A stretch of DNA of 64,000 bases from Roseinatronobacter ekhonensis (GTDB taxonomy: Bacteria > Pseudomonadota > Alphaproteobacteria > Rhodobacterales > Rhodobacteraceae): positions 62,001 to 126,000 of the forward strand of contig NZ_UIHC01000006.1 of the NCBI RefSeq assembly GCF_900499075.1. The letters are read 5' to 3'. The position numbers and the translations under genes were made by a program. The first letter of the stretch is position 1, and each line of letters opens with the position of its first letter. Positions 25,127 to 36,700 of the stretch are shown here, one piece after another. The notes beneath the pieces are model-generated. The model was not told where the DNA came from and searched no databases. It saw only the letters and a program-made list of their open reading frames with translations.

Positions 25127-27043
25127 ATGGCCAAAGTCATCGGTATCGACCTTGGGACAACCAACTCTTGCGTTGCCATCATGGATGGTAGCCAAGCCCG
25201 CGTTATTGAAAATGCCGAGGGCGCGCGCACGACGCCGTCCATCGTGGCATTCACGGAAGACGAGCGCCTTGTCGGCCAGCCCGCCAAGCGTCAGGCCGTG
25301 ACCAACCCGACCAACACGGTCTATGCCGTCAAGCGCCTGATCGGGCGCCGCCTGACCGATGCAGAGGTCGAGAAGGACAAGAACCTTGTGCCCTATTCCA
25401 TCGTGAATGGCGGCAATGGCGACGCATGGGTCGAAGCACGCGGCGAGACATACAGCCCCAGCCAGGTCTCGGCCTTCATTCTGCAAAAGATGAAGGAAAC
25501 CGCTGAAAGCTATCTTGGCGAAAAGGTCACGCAAGCGGTTATTACTGTGCCCGCCTATTTCAACGACGCACAGCGCCAAGCCACGAAGGACGCGGGCAAG
25601 ATTGCCGGTCTGGAAGTGCTGCGTATCATTAACGAGCCGACTGCGGCGGCGCTGGCCTATGGTCTGGACAAGAAGGAGAGCAGGACCATCGCCGTCTATG
25701 ACCTTGGTGGCGGCACGTTCGACATTACCATCCTGGAAATCGACGATGGCCTGTTCGAGGTGAAATCGACTAACGGGGATACGTTCCTTGGTGGTGAAGA
25801 TTTCGACATGCGGATCGTCAACTACCTTGCGTCCGAGTTCAAGAAAGAGAACGGGGTCGATCTGACCGCCGACAAGATGGCGCTGCAACGCCTGAAAGAA
25901 GCGGCGGAAAAGGCCAAGATCGAGCTGTCATCTTCGCAGCAGACAGAGATCAACCAGCCGTTCATCAGCATGGATAAAAACACCGGCCAGCCCCTGCACA
26001 TGGTCATGAAGCTGACGCGGGCAAAGCTGGAATCGCTGGTGGGCGACCTGATCAAGAACTCGTTGAAGCCATGCGCCGCGGCGCTGAAAGATGCTGGCCT
26101 GTCCAAAGGCGACATCGACGAGGTCATCCTTGTCGGCGGCATGACCCGCATGCCCAAGGTGAGCGAAGAAGTTACCAACTTCTTTGGCAAAGACGCCCAT
26201 AAAGGTGTGAACCCCGACGAAGTGGTGGCCATGGGTGCCGCTATTCAGGCCGGTGTGTTGCAAGGCGACGTGAAAGACGTGGTCCTGCTGGACGTGACTC
26301 CGCTGAGCTTGGGGATTGAAACCTTGGGTGGCGTGTTTACCCGCCTGATCGACCGCAACACGACGATCCCGACCAAGAAAAGCCAGGTGTTCAGCACCGC
26401 AGAAGACCACCAGAACGCCGTGACCATTCGCGTGTTCCAAGGCGAGCGCGAAATGGCGGCAGATAACAAGATGCTGGGCCAGTTCAATCTGGAAGAGATT
26501 CCACCCGCACCGCGCGGTATGCCACAGATTGAAGTGGCGTTCGATATTGACGCGAACGGCATTGTGAACGTGTCCGCAAAGGACAAGGGCACGGGCCGCG
26601 AGCAGAAGATCACCATTCAGGCATCGGGCGGTCTGTCGGATGCTGACATCGAGAAAATGGTGCAGGATGCCGAGGCGAATGCCGAGGCTGACAAGGAACG
26701 CCGCGAACTGGTCGAAGCCAAGAACCAGGCCGAAAGCCTGATCCATTCGACCGAGAAATCGCTCGAAGACTACAAGGACAAGGTTGACCCGACCACGGTC
26801 GAGGCGATTGAACTGGCCATTGTCGCGCTGAAGGACTCGCTCGAAGGTGAGGATGCAGGCAAGATCAAATCCGGCATCCAGAACGTGACCGAAGCGTCCA
26901 TGAAACTGGGCGAGGCGATCTACAAGGCGCAGGCGGAAAAGGCCGAAGGTGAAGAGACTCCGGAAGATGACGGCCCGCGCGATGTCGACCAAGACATCGT
27001 CGATGCCGATTTCGAAGATCTCGAAGACGGCAAGCGTAAATAA
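25127..27043 (+). CDS. dnaK: Chaperone protein DnaK (Hsp70)
   Basis: 638-residue ATP-dependent chaperone. It begins with [15 protein letters not shown], carries the YDLGGGTFD phosphate-2 motif and [12 protein letters not shown] adenosine motif, followed by the substrate-binding domain ([12 protein letters not shown]) and helical lid ending in an Asp/Glu-rich tail. Length is standard. The ATG at 25127 is preceded by GAAGAGG. It works with DnaJ, encoded immediately downstream, and GrpE (not in the window). Confidence 0.99.
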   Translation: MAKVIGIDLGTTNSCVAIMDGSQARVIENAEGARTTPSIVAFTEDERLVGQPAKRQAVTNPTNTVYAVKRLIGRRLTDAEVEKDKNLVPYSIVNGGNGDAWVEARGETYSPSQVSAFILQKMKETAESYLGEKVTQAVITVPAYFNDAQRQATKDAGKIAGLEVLRIINEPTAAALAYGLDKKESRTIAVYDLGGGTFDITILEIDDGLFEVKSTNGDTFLGGEDFDMRIVNYLASEFKKENGVDLTADKMALQRLKEAAEKAKIELSSSQQTEINQPFISMDKNTGQPLHMVMKLTRAKLESLVGDLIKNSLKPCAAALKDAGLSKGDIDEVILVGGMTRMPKVSEEVTNFFGKDAHKGVNPDEVVAMGAAIQAGVLQGDVKDVVLLDVTPLSLGIETLGGVFTRLIDRNTTIPTKKSQVFSTAEDHQNAVTIRVFQGEREMAADNKMLGQFNLEEIPPAPRGMPQIEVAFDIDANGIVNVSAKDKGTGREQKITIQASGGLSDADIEKMVQDAEANAEADKERRELVEAKNQAESLIHSTEKSLEDYKDKVDPTTVEAIELAIVALKDSLEGEDAGKIKSGIQNVTEASMKLGEAIYKAQAEKAEGEETPEDDGPRDVDQDIVDADFEDLEDGKRK

Positions 27044-27063
27044 GCCTGCCTGATCACCAAACA

Positions 27064-27093
27064 GGACCGGTCTGACCAAGGTCGGGCCGGTTC
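27064..27093 (+). terminator. dnaK-dnaJ intergenic hairpin (attenuator-like)
   Basis: GGACCGGTCTGAC (27064-27076) pairs with GTCGGGCCGGTTC (27081-27093) around loop CAAG, with three G-U pairs. Only a weak T stretch follows, so it may act as partial terminator or as an mRNA processing/stability element that lowers dnaJ relative to dnaK. Confidence 0.4.
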
Positions 27094-27115
27094 CCCTTGT
27101 TCGGAGTCCACAGCC

Positions 27116-28273
27116 ATGGCCAAGCCAGATTTCTACGACCTGCTGGGCGTCAGCCGGTCCGCATCGGCGGATGAGATCAAAAAAGCCTATCGCAAAAAGG
27201 CGAAAGAACTGCACCCGGATCGCAATGCGGATAACCCCAATGCCGAAGCGCAGTTCAAGGAAGTCAACGAAGCCTATGACGCACTGAAAGACCCCGAGCG
27301 TAAGGCCGCCTATGATCGGTACGGGCATGCTGCGTTTGACGGGGGCATGGGGGCCGGTCAGCGCGGTGGCGGCCATCCCGGTTTCGGAGGCGGCAACGGT
27401 GATTTCGCCAGCGCTTTTTCTGATGTGTTCGAAGACCTGTTCGGCGATTTCGTCGGCGGGCGTGGCGGCGGTGGCCGGTCGCGTGCCAGCCGCGGGTCCG
27501 ACCTGCGCTACAATATGCGCGTCACGCTGGAAGAGGCATATTCGGGCACTCGCAAGACCATTCGCGTGCCGCGCTTGTCGGAATGCGAATCCTGCGAAGG
27601 CACCGGTGCCGAAGGCGGCGCTGAACCCGTCACTTGCCCGACTTGCTCTGGCATGGGCAAAGTGCGCGCCCAACAGGGCTTTTTCACCGTGGAACGCACC
27701 TGCCCGACATGTGGCGGCGCAGGTCAGATTGTAAAGAACCCGTGCAAGGCGTGTGGCGGTGCTGGCCGCAAGGAAAAAGAGGCGAACCTGTCGGTCAACA
27801 TCCCCGCCGGGGTTGAAACCGGGACCCGCATCCGCCTGTCGGGCGAAGGCGAAGCGGGCTTGCGCGGCGGACCAGCGGGCGACTTGTATATCTTCGTCAA
27901 TGTCGCTGAACATGCGCTGTTCAAGCGCGACGCCATGGACCTGTTTTGCCGCGTGCCCGTCAGCGTCGCGCGTGCAGCCCTTGGCGGCGAGGTCGAGGTG
28001 CCGACCATCGAAGGCGGGCGCTCGCGGGTCAAGGTGCCAGCGGGTAGCCAGTCGGGCCGCCAGATGCGGCTGCGTGGCAAGGGCATGCCTGCGCTGCGCG
28101 GGTCGGGAAATGGCGATATGCTGATCGAACTGGCGGTGGAAACCCCCGTCAACCTGACAGCCCGCCAGAAAGAGCTGCTGGAAGAATTCGAGAAGCTGAG
28201 CGCCGAGAATAACCCCGAAAGCAGTAGCTTCTTTGACAAGGTCAAAGGGTTCTGGGACGGGATGAAGGGTTAA
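27116..28273 (+). CDS. dnaJ: Chaperone protein DnaJ (Hsp40)
   Basis: 385 residues with all class I parts in order: J domain with HPD (about residue 33) and [16 protein letters not shown], Gly/Phe-rich linker (about 75-125), four CxxCxGxG zinc repeats ([32 protein letters not shown]), and the C-terminal substrate domain. It stimulates DnaK ATPase and delivers unfolded proteins. Its TAA overlaps by four bases the stop of the convergent HD-hydrolase gene. Confidence 0.98.
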   Translation: MAKPDFYDLLGVSRSASADEIKKAYRKKAKELHPDRNADNPNAEAQFKEVNEAYDALKDPERKAAYDRYGHAAFDGGMGAGQRGGGHPGFGGGNGDFASAFSDVFEDLFGDFVGGRGGGGRSRASRGSDLRYNMRVTLEEAYSGTRKTIRVPRLSECESCEGTGAEGGAEPVTCPTCSGMGKVRAQQGFFTVERTCPTCGGAGQIVKNPCKACGGAGRKEKEANLSVNIPAGVETGTRIRLSGEGEAGLRGGPAGDLYIFVNVAEHALFKRDAMDLFCRVPVSVARAALGGEVEVPTIEGGRSRVKVPAGSQSGRQMRLRGKGMPALRGSGNGDMLIELAVETPVNLTARQKELLEEFEKLSAENNPESSSFFDKVKGFWDGMKG

Positions 28274-28866
28274 AGCTGCTTCAGCAATTCGGCGTGGCGC
28301 GCCAGAAAGCGCGCGCGCGCATCCGCGGGCGGGGTCAGGTTCAACGCCAATCCTTGCAGCATGTCAGGGTCCGGACGGCCGAAAAATCGGTTTGCTTCCG
28401 GCTCGGAGAACCCGGCGATCTGTGTCGCTTCCAGCCAAGCAGAGACTTTATCCGCGGCCTTTATCTTGCGTTTAATCGCCACGGGCAGCACGGCGGGCAA
28501 TCCGAAACGAATATGGATTGCCGCGCTCAGCCGCGCATCCAACGTGCCATAGCCCGGCCCGACCGCCGCCTTGACCGGCGAAATCATGTCACCGATCACA
28601 TATTCCGGGGCGTCGTGCAGCAGAGCTGCCAGTTGCCAGCGCGGGTCCGGTTGCTTTGTGCTTTGGGAAAAAATCCGCTCCACCAGCAATGAATGCTCGG
28701 CCACAGAATAGGGCCAGTCCCCCATGGTCTGCCCGTTCCAACGCGCGACAAAGGCAAGGCCGTGGGCGATGTCCTCAATCTCTATGTCAACAGGCGTCGG
28801 GTCCAGCAGGTCCAGCCTGCGGCCAGAAAGCATACGTTGCCAAGCGCGGGGTGGGGCAGGGGGCAT
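28270..28866 (-). CDS. HD domain-containing metal-dependent phosphohydrolase
   Basis: About 198 residues. It belongs to the YfbR/5'-nucleotidase-like HD family: the first metal His lies in [13 protein letters not shown], the paired HD is in [14 protein letters not shown], and a distal Asp is in [13 protein letters not shown]. Probable nucleoside monophosphate phosphatase or related activity. The ATG at 28866 is preferred because GAGG sits six bases upstream; an ATG at 28872 directly abuts the GAGG. It follows the nucleoside-type ABC operon on the same strand, but a terminator separates them. A role in nucleotide salvage is suggestive only. Confidence 0.8.
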   Translation of the reverse strand: MPPAPPRAWQRMLSGRRLDLLDPTPVDIEIEDIAHGLAFVARWNGQTMGDWPYSVAEHSLLVERIFSQSTKQPDPRWQLAALLHDAPEYVIGDMISPVKAAVGPGYGTLDARLSAAIHIRFGLPAVLPVAIKRKIKAADKVSAWLEATQIAGFSEPEANRFFGRPDPDMLQGLALNLTPPADARARFLARHAELLKQL

Positions 28867-28916
28867 TTTCATCCTCGGACGGTTCTGCGCCACCCTTAGC
28901 GCCAATTGCGCATATG

Positions 28917-28946
28917 CAAAAGCCCCCGACCTGGCGTCGGGGGCTT
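28917..28946 (-). terminator. Rho-independent terminator of the BMP transporter operon
   Basis: AAGCCCCCGAC / GTCGGGGGCTT, an 11-bp perfect stem with loop CTGGC. On the minus strand it is followed by TTTT. It lies just downstream of the substrate-binding protein stop. Confidence 0.8.
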
Positions 28947-28963
28947 CGCTGGATGATATAGGA

Positions 28964-30040
28964 TCAGTTCGGGATTTCCGAGGTGATCCCTTCGACATAG
29001 AAATCCATGCCCAGCAATGTGCCGTCATCGGCCACTTCGCCTTCGGCCAGCCAAGGCGTGCCGTCCTGACGGTTGATCGGGCCGGTGAACGGGTGGTAGC
29101 TGCCATCGGCAATCGCGGCGATCATGCCTTCAGCCTCGGCGACCAGCTCTGCCGGGATCTTGTCGTTGAAGGGGGCAAAGCCGACCATGCCTTCGTCGAT
29201 GCCGTGCCAGACATTGACTGGCTCCCAGGTGCCATCCATCACGGCCTGAACCCGCTCAATGTAATAGGGCGCCCAGACGTCGACGATACCGGTCAGGTGT
29301 GCCTCTGGCGCAAACCCCGACATGTCAGACGCTTGGCCAAAACCCATCACGCCCGCATCCTGCGCAACCGTCAACGGAGCGGTGGAATCGGTGTGCTGCA
29401 TGATGATGTCCGCGCCCTGTTCGATCAGCGCTTCGGCGGCAGCGGCTTCCTGCGCGGGATCATACCAGGAATAGGCCCAGATGATCGAGAATTCGACATC
29501 GGGGTTCACGGCTTTCGCAGCAAGATAGGCTGCGTTGATGCCCATGATCACCTCGGGGATCGGGAAGGACGCGATGTAGCCGACCTTGTTGCTTTCGTTC
29601 ATCTTGCCCGCGATGTGGCCGATCACGGCGCGGCCCTCGTAGAAGCGCGCGTTATATAGCGCGACATTCGGCTGTTCCTGAATGTAGCCGGTCGCGTGCT
29701 CGAACTTGATGTCGGGGAAGCGTTCCGCGACATTGTTCATTTCCGGGCCGTAGCCAAAGGACGTGGCGAAAATGATGTCGGCACCGCCAAGCGCCATCTG
29801 CGTCATCACACGCTCTGCGTCCGGGCCTTCGGCCACGGTTTCGACATAGGTGGTTTCCACCGCGTCGCCGAATTCGGCTTCGACTGCCAGACGGCCCTGG
29901 TCATGGGTATAGCTCCAGCCGTGGTCGCCGATGGGCCCGACATAGATAAAGCCGACCTTGGTCTGGTCTTGGGCAAAAGCGGGGGCGGCAAGCGCCAAGC
30001 CGAGCGCGGTGGCCGCGCCGAGGATGGTCTTAAGGGTCAT
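28964..30040 (-). CDS. BMP family ABC transporter substrate-binding protein
   Basis: 358 residues. A signal peptide (residues 1-24, LALAAPAFAQD) precedes a mature domain of the PnrA/BmpA basic membrane protein family. Characteristic parts are KVGFIYVGPIGDHGWSYTHDQG, the ATSFGYGPEMNNVAERFPDIKF region, and a SIIWAYSWYDPAQEAAAAEALIEQGADII loop. Family members bind purine nucleosides or related compounds in the periplasm. Start chosen at the ATG opening the signal peptide, with GGGAG ten bases upstream. Last gene of a four-gene minus-strand operon (ATPase, permease, permease, binding protein). Confidence 0.92.
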   Translation of the reverse strand: MTLKTILGAATALGLALAAPAFAQDQTKVGFIYVGPIGDHGWSYTHDQGRLAVEAEFGDAVETTYVETVAEGPDAERVMTQMALGGADIIFATSFGYGPEMNNVAERFPDIKFEHATGYIQEQPNVALYNARFYEGRAVIGHIAGKMNESNKVGYIASFPIPEVIMGINAAYLAAKAVNPDVEFSIIWAYSWYDPAQEAAAAEALIEQGADIIMQHTDSTAPLTVAQDAGVMGFGQASDMSGFAPEAHLTGIVDVWAPYYIERVQAVMDGTWEPVNVWHGIDEGMVGFAPFNDKIPAELVAEAEGMIAAIADGSYHPFTGPINRQDGTPWLAEGEVADDGTLLGMDFYVEGITSEIPN

Positions 30041-30075
30041 TTGGGTGGTTCTCCCTGTTGTGGCAGCAAAATGCC

Positions 30076-31008
30076 TCAGCCCGAGGCGTGGAAAGGCCGG
30101 TTCAGCGATCCGGGTGCATTCAGCGACCCGCGCGCTTTGCCCGACGATATGAACACAAGCACAATGATGGTTATCAGGTAAGGCGACATTGACAAGTATT
30201 CGACGGGTATCTTGACGCCTGCCGCTTGCAGATTCAGTTGCAATACGACGATTCCGCCGAACAGATAGGCACCGGCCAGCGCGCGAAAGGGCCGCCAGCT
30301 TGCGAACACAACCAGCGCGAGTGCGATCCAGCCCGCGCCTGCGGTCATGCCTTCGGTCCATTGCGGCACGCGGATCAGCGACAGGTAGGCCCCGCCCAAA
30401 CCCGCGCAGGCACCGCCGAACATGATGGCCAGCGCGCGCACGCGTTTGACATGGTAGCCCAGACCGTGCGCCGCGTCATGGTTTTCGCCCACCGCGCGCA
30501 GGATCAGCCCGGCGCGGCTGTATTTCAGGAACCACAAGACGCCGATCACGATGGCGATGGCCACATAGACCAGCGCGTCATGGCTGAAAAACGCGCGGCC
30601 CAGAAACGGAATATCCGAGAGCGGCCCAAGGTCTAGTTTGGGCGTGCGCGGGGGCGATATGCCGACATAGGATTGCCCCAGCAGCGCCGACAATCCCAGC
30701 CCGAACAGGGTCAGCGCAAGGCCGGATGCGACCTGATTGGCCATAAGCACCTGCGTAAGCAGTGCGAATAACAACGCCAGAACGCCACCCGCGACGGCGG
30801 CTCCGATAAAGCCCAGCGTCGGGTTGCCGGTCTGCACCGCCACGATAAAGCCCGCGACCGCTCCAAGGATCATCATGCCCTCGACGCCAAGGTTCAGCAC
30901 GCCTGCCTTTTCGACAACCAATTCGCCAATTGCCGCCAGCAGAATGGGCGTGGCCGCTACCATCAAAGCTGCGATCAGCACGGCCGGTTGAATGGACCCA
31001 AGGATCAT
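30076..31008 (-). CDS. ABC transporter permease (nucleoside/BMP type), second subunit
   Basis: 310 residues, about eight to ten transmembrane helices, BPD_transp_2 family (YufQ/NupQ-like). The conserved EKAGVLNLGVEGMMILGA motif contacts the ATPase. The frame is open much further upstream but that part lies within the other permease gene; ATG 31008 overlaps that gene's TGA by four bases, the expected coupled arrangement. With the neighbouring permease it forms the heterodimeric channel for the BMP-bound solute. Confidence 0.92.
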   Translation of the reverse strand: MILGSIQPAVLIAALMVAATPILLAAIGELVVEKAGVLNLGVEGMMILGAVAGFIVAVQTGNPTLGFIGAAVAGGVLALLFALLTQVLMANQVASGLALTLFGLGLSALLGQSYVGISPPRTPKLDLGPLSDIPFLGRAFFSHDALVYVAIAIVIGVLWFLKYSRAGLILRAVGENHDAAHGLGYHVKRVRALAIMFGGACAGLGGAYLSLIRVPQWTEGMTAGAGWIALALVVFASWRPFRALAGAYLFGGIVVLQLNLQAAGVKIPVEYLSMSPYLITIIVLVFISSGKARGSLNAPGSLNRPFHASG

Positions 31009-32090
31009 GCGCGCGCCCCTTTCGTCAGTTTCAGCCGATAATTTGTCTGGAAATCCAGCGCCAGCAGGAAGAACAGAAGCATCCCCTGAAACACCTGAAT
31101 GGCCGCGCCGGGCAGTTGCAGCATCATCTGGCTCAGTTCGCCGCCGATATAGGTCAAGCCCAGCAAAAGCCCCGCCAACACAATGCCGATGGGGTTCAAG
31201 CGGCCAAGAAACGCCACGATGATGGCAGTAAAGCCGTAGCCGCTGGCGAAGTCGATGCGAACTTGACCGGATGGTCCGCTGACCTCGAACATGCCTGCCA
31301 GCCCCGCAAGCACACCGGCAATTCCGAAACAGACGACAACCAGCCGCGTGGGCGAGACACCGGCAAACCGCGCCGCGCGTGGGGCTTGCCCCGCCAGCCG
31401 CACCTGGTAGCCAAGGCTGTGCCGTGTCATCATGACGTAGGCGAGGATCACAGCGATCATGGCGGCAACCACACCCCAATGCATTCCGGTATTGGCGATC
31501 AGATCGGCATTATGCGCGCTCTCATAGCGCCGCAAATCGCGCGATCCGGGAAAGCCCGCCACGTCGGGGTTGCGCAATAAACCCAGCGCCATGCCTGCCA
31601 GCAGCTTTTCGGCCACATAGACCAACAAGAGCGACACAAGGATTTCGTTGGTGTTGAAACGGGTCTTCAGAATGGCCGGGATCATGGCCCATAAAAACCC
31701 ACCCAGCGCCCCGGCGACGACCATCAGTGGAAAGATGAACCAGCCTTCCATGGGGTAGAACGCGAGCGCCACGCCCGCGCCGCACAATGCGCCTATGATG
31801 TATTGCCCTTCCGCCCCGATATTCCAGATACCGGCGCGGAAGCCTATGGCCAGCCCCACGGCGATCAGGATCAGCGGCGCGGATTTGATCAACAGTTGCG
31901 GGCGCGAGTAGCTGCCGAACTGTTCCGAGAAGATGGGATCGAAAAAGATCAGCCGGATCGCGGCCAGCGGGTCTTTGCCAAGGACCGCGAACATCAGCCC
32001 GCCCGCGACCATTGTCAGGGCGACGGCCAGAAACGGGTTCAGGTATTGCGCGCGTTTCGACGGCGCCAGCCGTTTTTCCAGCTGGATCAT
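31005..32090 (-). CDS. ABC transporter permease (nucleoside/BMP type), first subunit
   Basis: 361 residues, inner membrane, BPD_transp_2 family (YufP/NupP-like). It has an N-terminal helix, then the FRAGIWNIGAEGQYIIGAL coupling motif typical of this permease class. Its ATG overlaps the stop of the ATPase gene by four bases and its TGA overlaps the start of the second permease. Confidence 0.92.
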   Translation of the reverse strand: MIQLEKRLAPSKRAQYLNPFLAVALTMVAGGLMFAVLGKDPLAAIRLIFFDPIFSEQFGSYSRPQLLIKSAPLILIAVGLAIGFRAGIWNIGAEGQYIIGALCGAGVALAFYPMEGWFIFPLMVVAGALGGFLWAMIPAILKTRFNTNEILVSLLLVYVAEKLLAGMALGLLRNPDVAGFPGSRDLRRYESAHNADLIANTGMHWGVVAAMIAVILAYVMMTRHSLGYQVRLAGQAPRAARFAGVSPTRLVVVCFGIAGVLAGLAGMFEVSGPSGQVRIDFASGYGFTAIIVAFLGRLNPIGIVLAGLLLGLTYIGGELSQMMLQLPGAAIQVFQGMLLFFLLALDFQTNYRLKLTKGARA

Positions 32091-33619
32091 GCGTCCGCTC
32101 CTTCTGGCGCGTGCAGGTCATGCGCACCACCCATCATCAGCCCGATCTGGTCCACCGTCAGCCCGCGCGCCGGACGGGGCGCGCTAAGGCGGCCCTCGTT
32201 CAGGGCGGCGAAACTGTCGGCGACTTCCAGCAACTCGTCGAGGTCTTGAGAGATGACCACCACACCCGCACCTTGCGCCGCAAGGTCCAGCAGCGCCTGA
32301 CGAATGGTCGCGGCGGCGCTGGCATCCACGCCCCAAGTGGGTTGGTTCACGATAATCACGGCAGGGGCCTGTTCGATTTCGCGCCCGATGACGAATTTCT
32401 GCAAATTCCCGCCCGACAGCGCCCGCGCCACCACGTGCGGCCCCGGCGTGCGCACGTCGAACCGTGCGATAACGCTTTCGGCAAAGTCGCGCGACTTGCC
32501 CCAGTCGATAAAGCCGTTTTTCACCAGTTCTTTCCGGCCCGCGCCTGACAGGTAAGCATTTTCCGTCAGGCTCATATCCGGGGCGGCGGCGTGGCCCAGC
32601 CGTTCTTCGGGCGCTGCGACAAGGCCCAAGCCACGCCGACCGTTCGGGCCCAGATGCCCCACGGGCTGGCCCAGCAGGCGCACGCGGTCGGATGGGCTGG
32701 CCAGTTCGCCAGAGAGCACCAACAACAGTTCATCCTGACCGTTGCCCGCGACCCCGGCAATGCCCAGAACCTCACCCGCGCGCAGGGCGAAATTGATATC
32801 TTTCAACGATGTGCCGAACGGGTTGTTCGACTTCAGCGACAGCCCGTCCACCTGCAAAACCACATCGCCGGTCGCCCGGGCGGCGCGTTCGGGCGGTGTC
32901 AGTAACTGGCCAACCATCAGTTCGGCCAACGCGCGCGCAGATTTCTCACGCGGGTCGCAGGTTGCGACCTTCTGCCCACCGCGCAGAATGGTCGCTTCGG
33001 AACACAGGCTGCGGATTTCTTCCAGCTTGTGGCTGATATACAGGATCGCCGTGCCCTCTTCCGACAGCTTGCGCAAGGTGCGAAACAGGATGTCCACCTC
33101 TTGCGGGGTCAGCACGCTGGTAGGTTCATCCATGATCAGCAGCTTCGGGTCTTGTAGCAGGCAGCGGATAATCTCGACCCGCTGCCGTTCGCCCGCCGAC
33201 AGTTCGCCGACCAGGCGCGACGGGTCCAGCGGCAGTCCGTAAGCCTCTGACACGTCGCGAATGCGGGTTGCCAGATCGCGCAGCGGTGGCGGGTTTTCCA
33301 TGCCAAGCGCCACGTTCTCGGCCACATCCAGCGCATCGAACAGGCTGAAATGCTGGAACACCATGGCAATGCCGCTTTTGCGTGCGTCGGATGGCTGGAC
33401 GGGCGCATAGGCGTTCCCACGCAGCCGCATATCACCCCGGTCGGGTTTGACCAGCCCGTAGATCATCTTGACCAGCGTAGATTTGCCCGCACCATTCTCG
33501 CCCAGCAGCGCATGGATCTGGCCTGCGCCGATATCAAAGGACACGTCATCATTGGCCACAACGCCGGGATAGGCCTTTGTCAGGCCAGAAATCTGCAATA
33601 GTGGCGTGGTTGTAGACAT
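32087..33619 (-). CDS. ABC transporter ATP-binding protein (duplicated ATPase, nucleoside/BMP type)
   Basis: 510 residues with two fused ABC modules, as in YufO/NupO and sugar importers. Module one has Walker A GENGAGKST, signature LSAGERQR and Walker B LLIMDEPTS. Module two has the divergent GVAGNGQDE in place of Walker A and an LSGGN signature with VIIVNQPTWG in place of canonical Walker B, so it is probably hydrolytically weak, as usual in this class. First gene of the operon. Divergent from dnaE across about 160 bases, which must hold both promoters. The ATG at 33619 starts the first ABC domain directly. Confidence 0.93.
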   Translation of the reverse strand: MSTTTPLLQISGLTKAYPGVVANDDVSFDIGAGQIHALLGENGAGKSTLVKMIYGLVKPDRGDMRLRGNAYAPVQPSDARKSGIAMVFQHFSLFDALDVAENVALGMENPPPLRDLATRIRDVSEAYGLPLDPSRLVGELSAGERQRVEIIRCLLQDPKLLIMDEPTSVLTPQEVDILFRTLRKLSEEGTAILYISHKLEEIRSLCSEATILRGGQKVATCDPREKSARALAELMVGQLLTPPERAARATGDVVLQVDGLSLKSNNPFGTSLKDINFALRAGEVLGIAGVAGNGQDELLLVLSGELASPSDRVRLLGQPVGHLGPNGRRGLGLVAAPEERLGHAAAPDMSLTENAYLSGAGRKELVKNGFIDWGKSRDFAESVIARFDVRTPGPHVVARALSGGNLQKFVIGREIEQAPAVIIVNQPTWGVDASAAATIRQALLDLAAQGAGVVVISQDLDELLEVADSFAALNEGRLSAPRPARGLTVDQIGLMMGGAHDLHAPEGADA

Positions 33620-33781
33620 GATGGTGAGAAACCCCTGCTTTGCCGGAACCGTCACACAACAAACCGCGCCGCCGCGCGAGAGGCAAGCGAAAGCTGCGAA
33701 TTTGTCCCCCGTGGCAAAGAACTGCCCGCAAGATCGCCATTCCGTCTTTCGCGTTCTGAACTGCCGGACTAGAGTGTGGGG

Positions 33782-36700
33782 ATGACCAACACCCCCCGTT
33801 TCATACATCTGCGCACCCATACCGAGTATTCGTTGCTAGAGGGCGCGGTGCCGCTGAAAAAACTGGTGAAAACCTGCGCCGAGAAGGGGTTTCCGGCAAT
33901 TGCGGTGACGGATACTGACAATATGTTCGCGGCGCTGGAGTTTTCGGTTCTGGCGTCGGGGCTAGGTGTGCAGCCGATTCTGGGATGTCAGGTGTCGCTG
34001 GCCTATGACCCGCCCGCGCCGGGCGAAAAGCTGCGTATGCCCGCGCCATTGGTGCTGCTGGCGCAGTCGGAAGCGGGATATGCGAACCTCATGGCGCTCA
34101 ATTCCTGCCTGTATCTACCCACAGACCGCCCCGTCCCGCAGGTCACGCTGGAAGAGCTGGAGGCGCATTCAGACGGTGTGATCTGCCTGACCGGCGGTGC
34201 CGATGGTGCGCTGGGCCGGCTGGTGCAGACCAACCAGATGCCCAAAGCGCGCGCGCTGTTGGAGCGGCTGGCGCGCGCCTTCCCGGACCGTCTGTATATC
34301 GAATTGCAACGCCACGCGGGTGAGGACGGCCAGATGATGGAGGCCGAGCGCGTCACCGAGCGCCCCTTTGTCGAGATGGCCTACGAAATGGGCCTGCCTT
34401 TGGTCGCGACCAATGATGTCTATTTCCCCAAGGCCGACATGTATCAGGCGCATGACGCGCTGTTGTGCATAAAAGAAGGTGCCTATGTCGATCAGGCCGC
34501 GCCTCGCCGGCGCCTGACGCCGCAGCACTACCTGAAATCGCCAGAGGAAATGGCGGCGCTGTTCGCCGATCTGCCCGAAGCGTTGGACAACACCGTCGAG
34601 ATTGCGCGCCGTTGCGCCTATAAGGCAGAGAAGCGCGCGCCCATCCTGCCGCGCTTTGCCGAGGACGAGGTCGAGGAATTGCGCCGTCAGGCCCGCGAGG
34701 GGCTGGCCGCGCGACTGTCTGTCATCCCCCATGCCGCCCCGGTCGAGGATTACGAGAAGCGGCTGGAGTTTGAGCTGGGCATCATCGAAGGCATGGGCTT
34801 TCCCGGCTATTTCCTGATCGTGGCCGATTTCATCAAATGGGCCAAGGAACAGGATATCCCCGTCGGTCCCGGTCGTGGGTCCGGCGCGGGCAGCCTTGTG
34901 GCCTATGCGCTGACCATCACCGATCTGGACCCGTTGCGCTACGCGCTGTTGTTCGAGCGGTTCCTGAACCCCGAACGTGTATCCATGCCCGATTTCGACA
35001 TCGACTTTTGCATGGACCGCCGTGAAGAGGTGATCCGCTACACCCAAGACAGATACGGCCATGACAAGGTGGGCCAGATCATCACCTTCGGCGCTTTGCT
35101 GTCCAAGGCCGCCGTGCGCGATGTGGGCCGCGTGCTGCAATTGCCGTTCGGGCAGGTCGACAAGCTGTCCAAGATGATCCCGGTCGAAGGGGTCAAACCC
35201 GTCAGCATTGAAAAAGCCTTGGCCGATGAGCCGCGGCTGCGCGAGATGGCGAAGTCGGAAGAGGTGGTCGACCGCTTGCTGACCCATGCGCAAAAGGTCG
35301 AAGGGCTGCTGCGCAACGCCTCTACCCACGCCGCCGGTGTCGTCATCGGCGACCGTCCGCTGGACCAGTTGGTGCCGCTGTATCGCGATCCCCGGTCCGA
35401 TATGCCCGCCACGCAGTTCAACATGAAATGGGTCGAACAGGCCGGGCTTGTGAAGTTCGACTTTCTGGGCTTGAAGACCCTGACCGTGATCCAGAACGCG
35501 CTGGACCTGCTGAAACGGCGCGGGGTGGATCTGGATATCTCTCACATTCCGCTGGATGACGAGGCGACCTACAAGCTATATGCCAGCGCCCGCACCGTGG
35601 CCGTGTTTCAGGTGGAAAGCACGGGCATGATGGACGCGCTGCGCCGCATGAAACCCACCTGCATCGAAGACATCGTGGCGCTTGTGGCGCTGTATCGCCC
35701 CGGCCCGATGGAGAATATTCCGACCTATTGCGAGGTGAAGAACGGGCAGAAGGCGCTCGAATCCATCCACCCCTCGATTGACCATATCCTTGAAGAAACC
35801 CAAGGCATCATCGTTTACCAAGAACAAGTGATGCAAATCGCGCAGGTCATGGCGGGCTATTCGCTTGGCGGCGCGGACCTGTTGCGCCGTGCCATGGGTA
35901 AGAAGATCGCCGAGGAAATGGCCAAGGAGCGCCCGAAATTCGTGAAGGGCGCGATTGAAAACGGAGTGGATGAGAAAAAGGCGGGCGAGGTTTTCGACCT
36001 GCTGGAGAAATTCGCCAATTACGGGTTCAACAAATCGCACGCCGCCGCTTATGCCGTGGTCAGCTACCAGACCGCCTATCTGAAGGCGAATTACCCGGTC
36101 GAGTTCATGGCAGGTGTGATGAATTGCGATATTCATCTGACCGAAAAGCTGGCGGTCTATAAGCGCGAGGTGGACCGCCTGAACATTGCCGTCATCCCGC
36201 CTTGTGTGAACCGGTCGCGCGCGCGGTTCGATGTGAAGGACGGGGCGCTGGTCTACGGCTTGGGCGCATTGAAGAACGTCGGTGTTGATGCCATGCGCCT
36301 GCTGGTGGAGGGGCGCGGCGACAAACCCTTTGCCACGCTGTTCGACATGGCCCGCCGGGTGGACCTGAAACGCGTCGGCAAACGCGCGCTGGAAATGCTG
36401 GCGCGCGCGGGGGCGTTCGACCAGTTGGACCGCAACCGCCGCCGCGTGTTCGACAGTCTGGACGGGCTTGTCACCTATTCCGCGGCGGTGTTCGAGGCGC
36501 GCGCGTCCAATCAGGTCTCGCTCTTTGGCGAGGCGGGGACCGACATTCCAGAGCCGCGCATGGCGCAGGTGGATGACTGGTTGCCGATAGAGCGGCTTGC
36601 GGGTGAGCATCAGGCCATCGGGTTCTACCTGTCGGGCCACCCGCTGGATGATTACGCGGGCGCGCTGAAGCGCAAGAAGGTCATGACGCTGGCCGAGATC

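Noticed and set aside
25928-27913. Long minus-strand frame opposite dnaK and dnaJ
   Set aside because: Antisense shadow of two certain genes, with no recognisable protein family.
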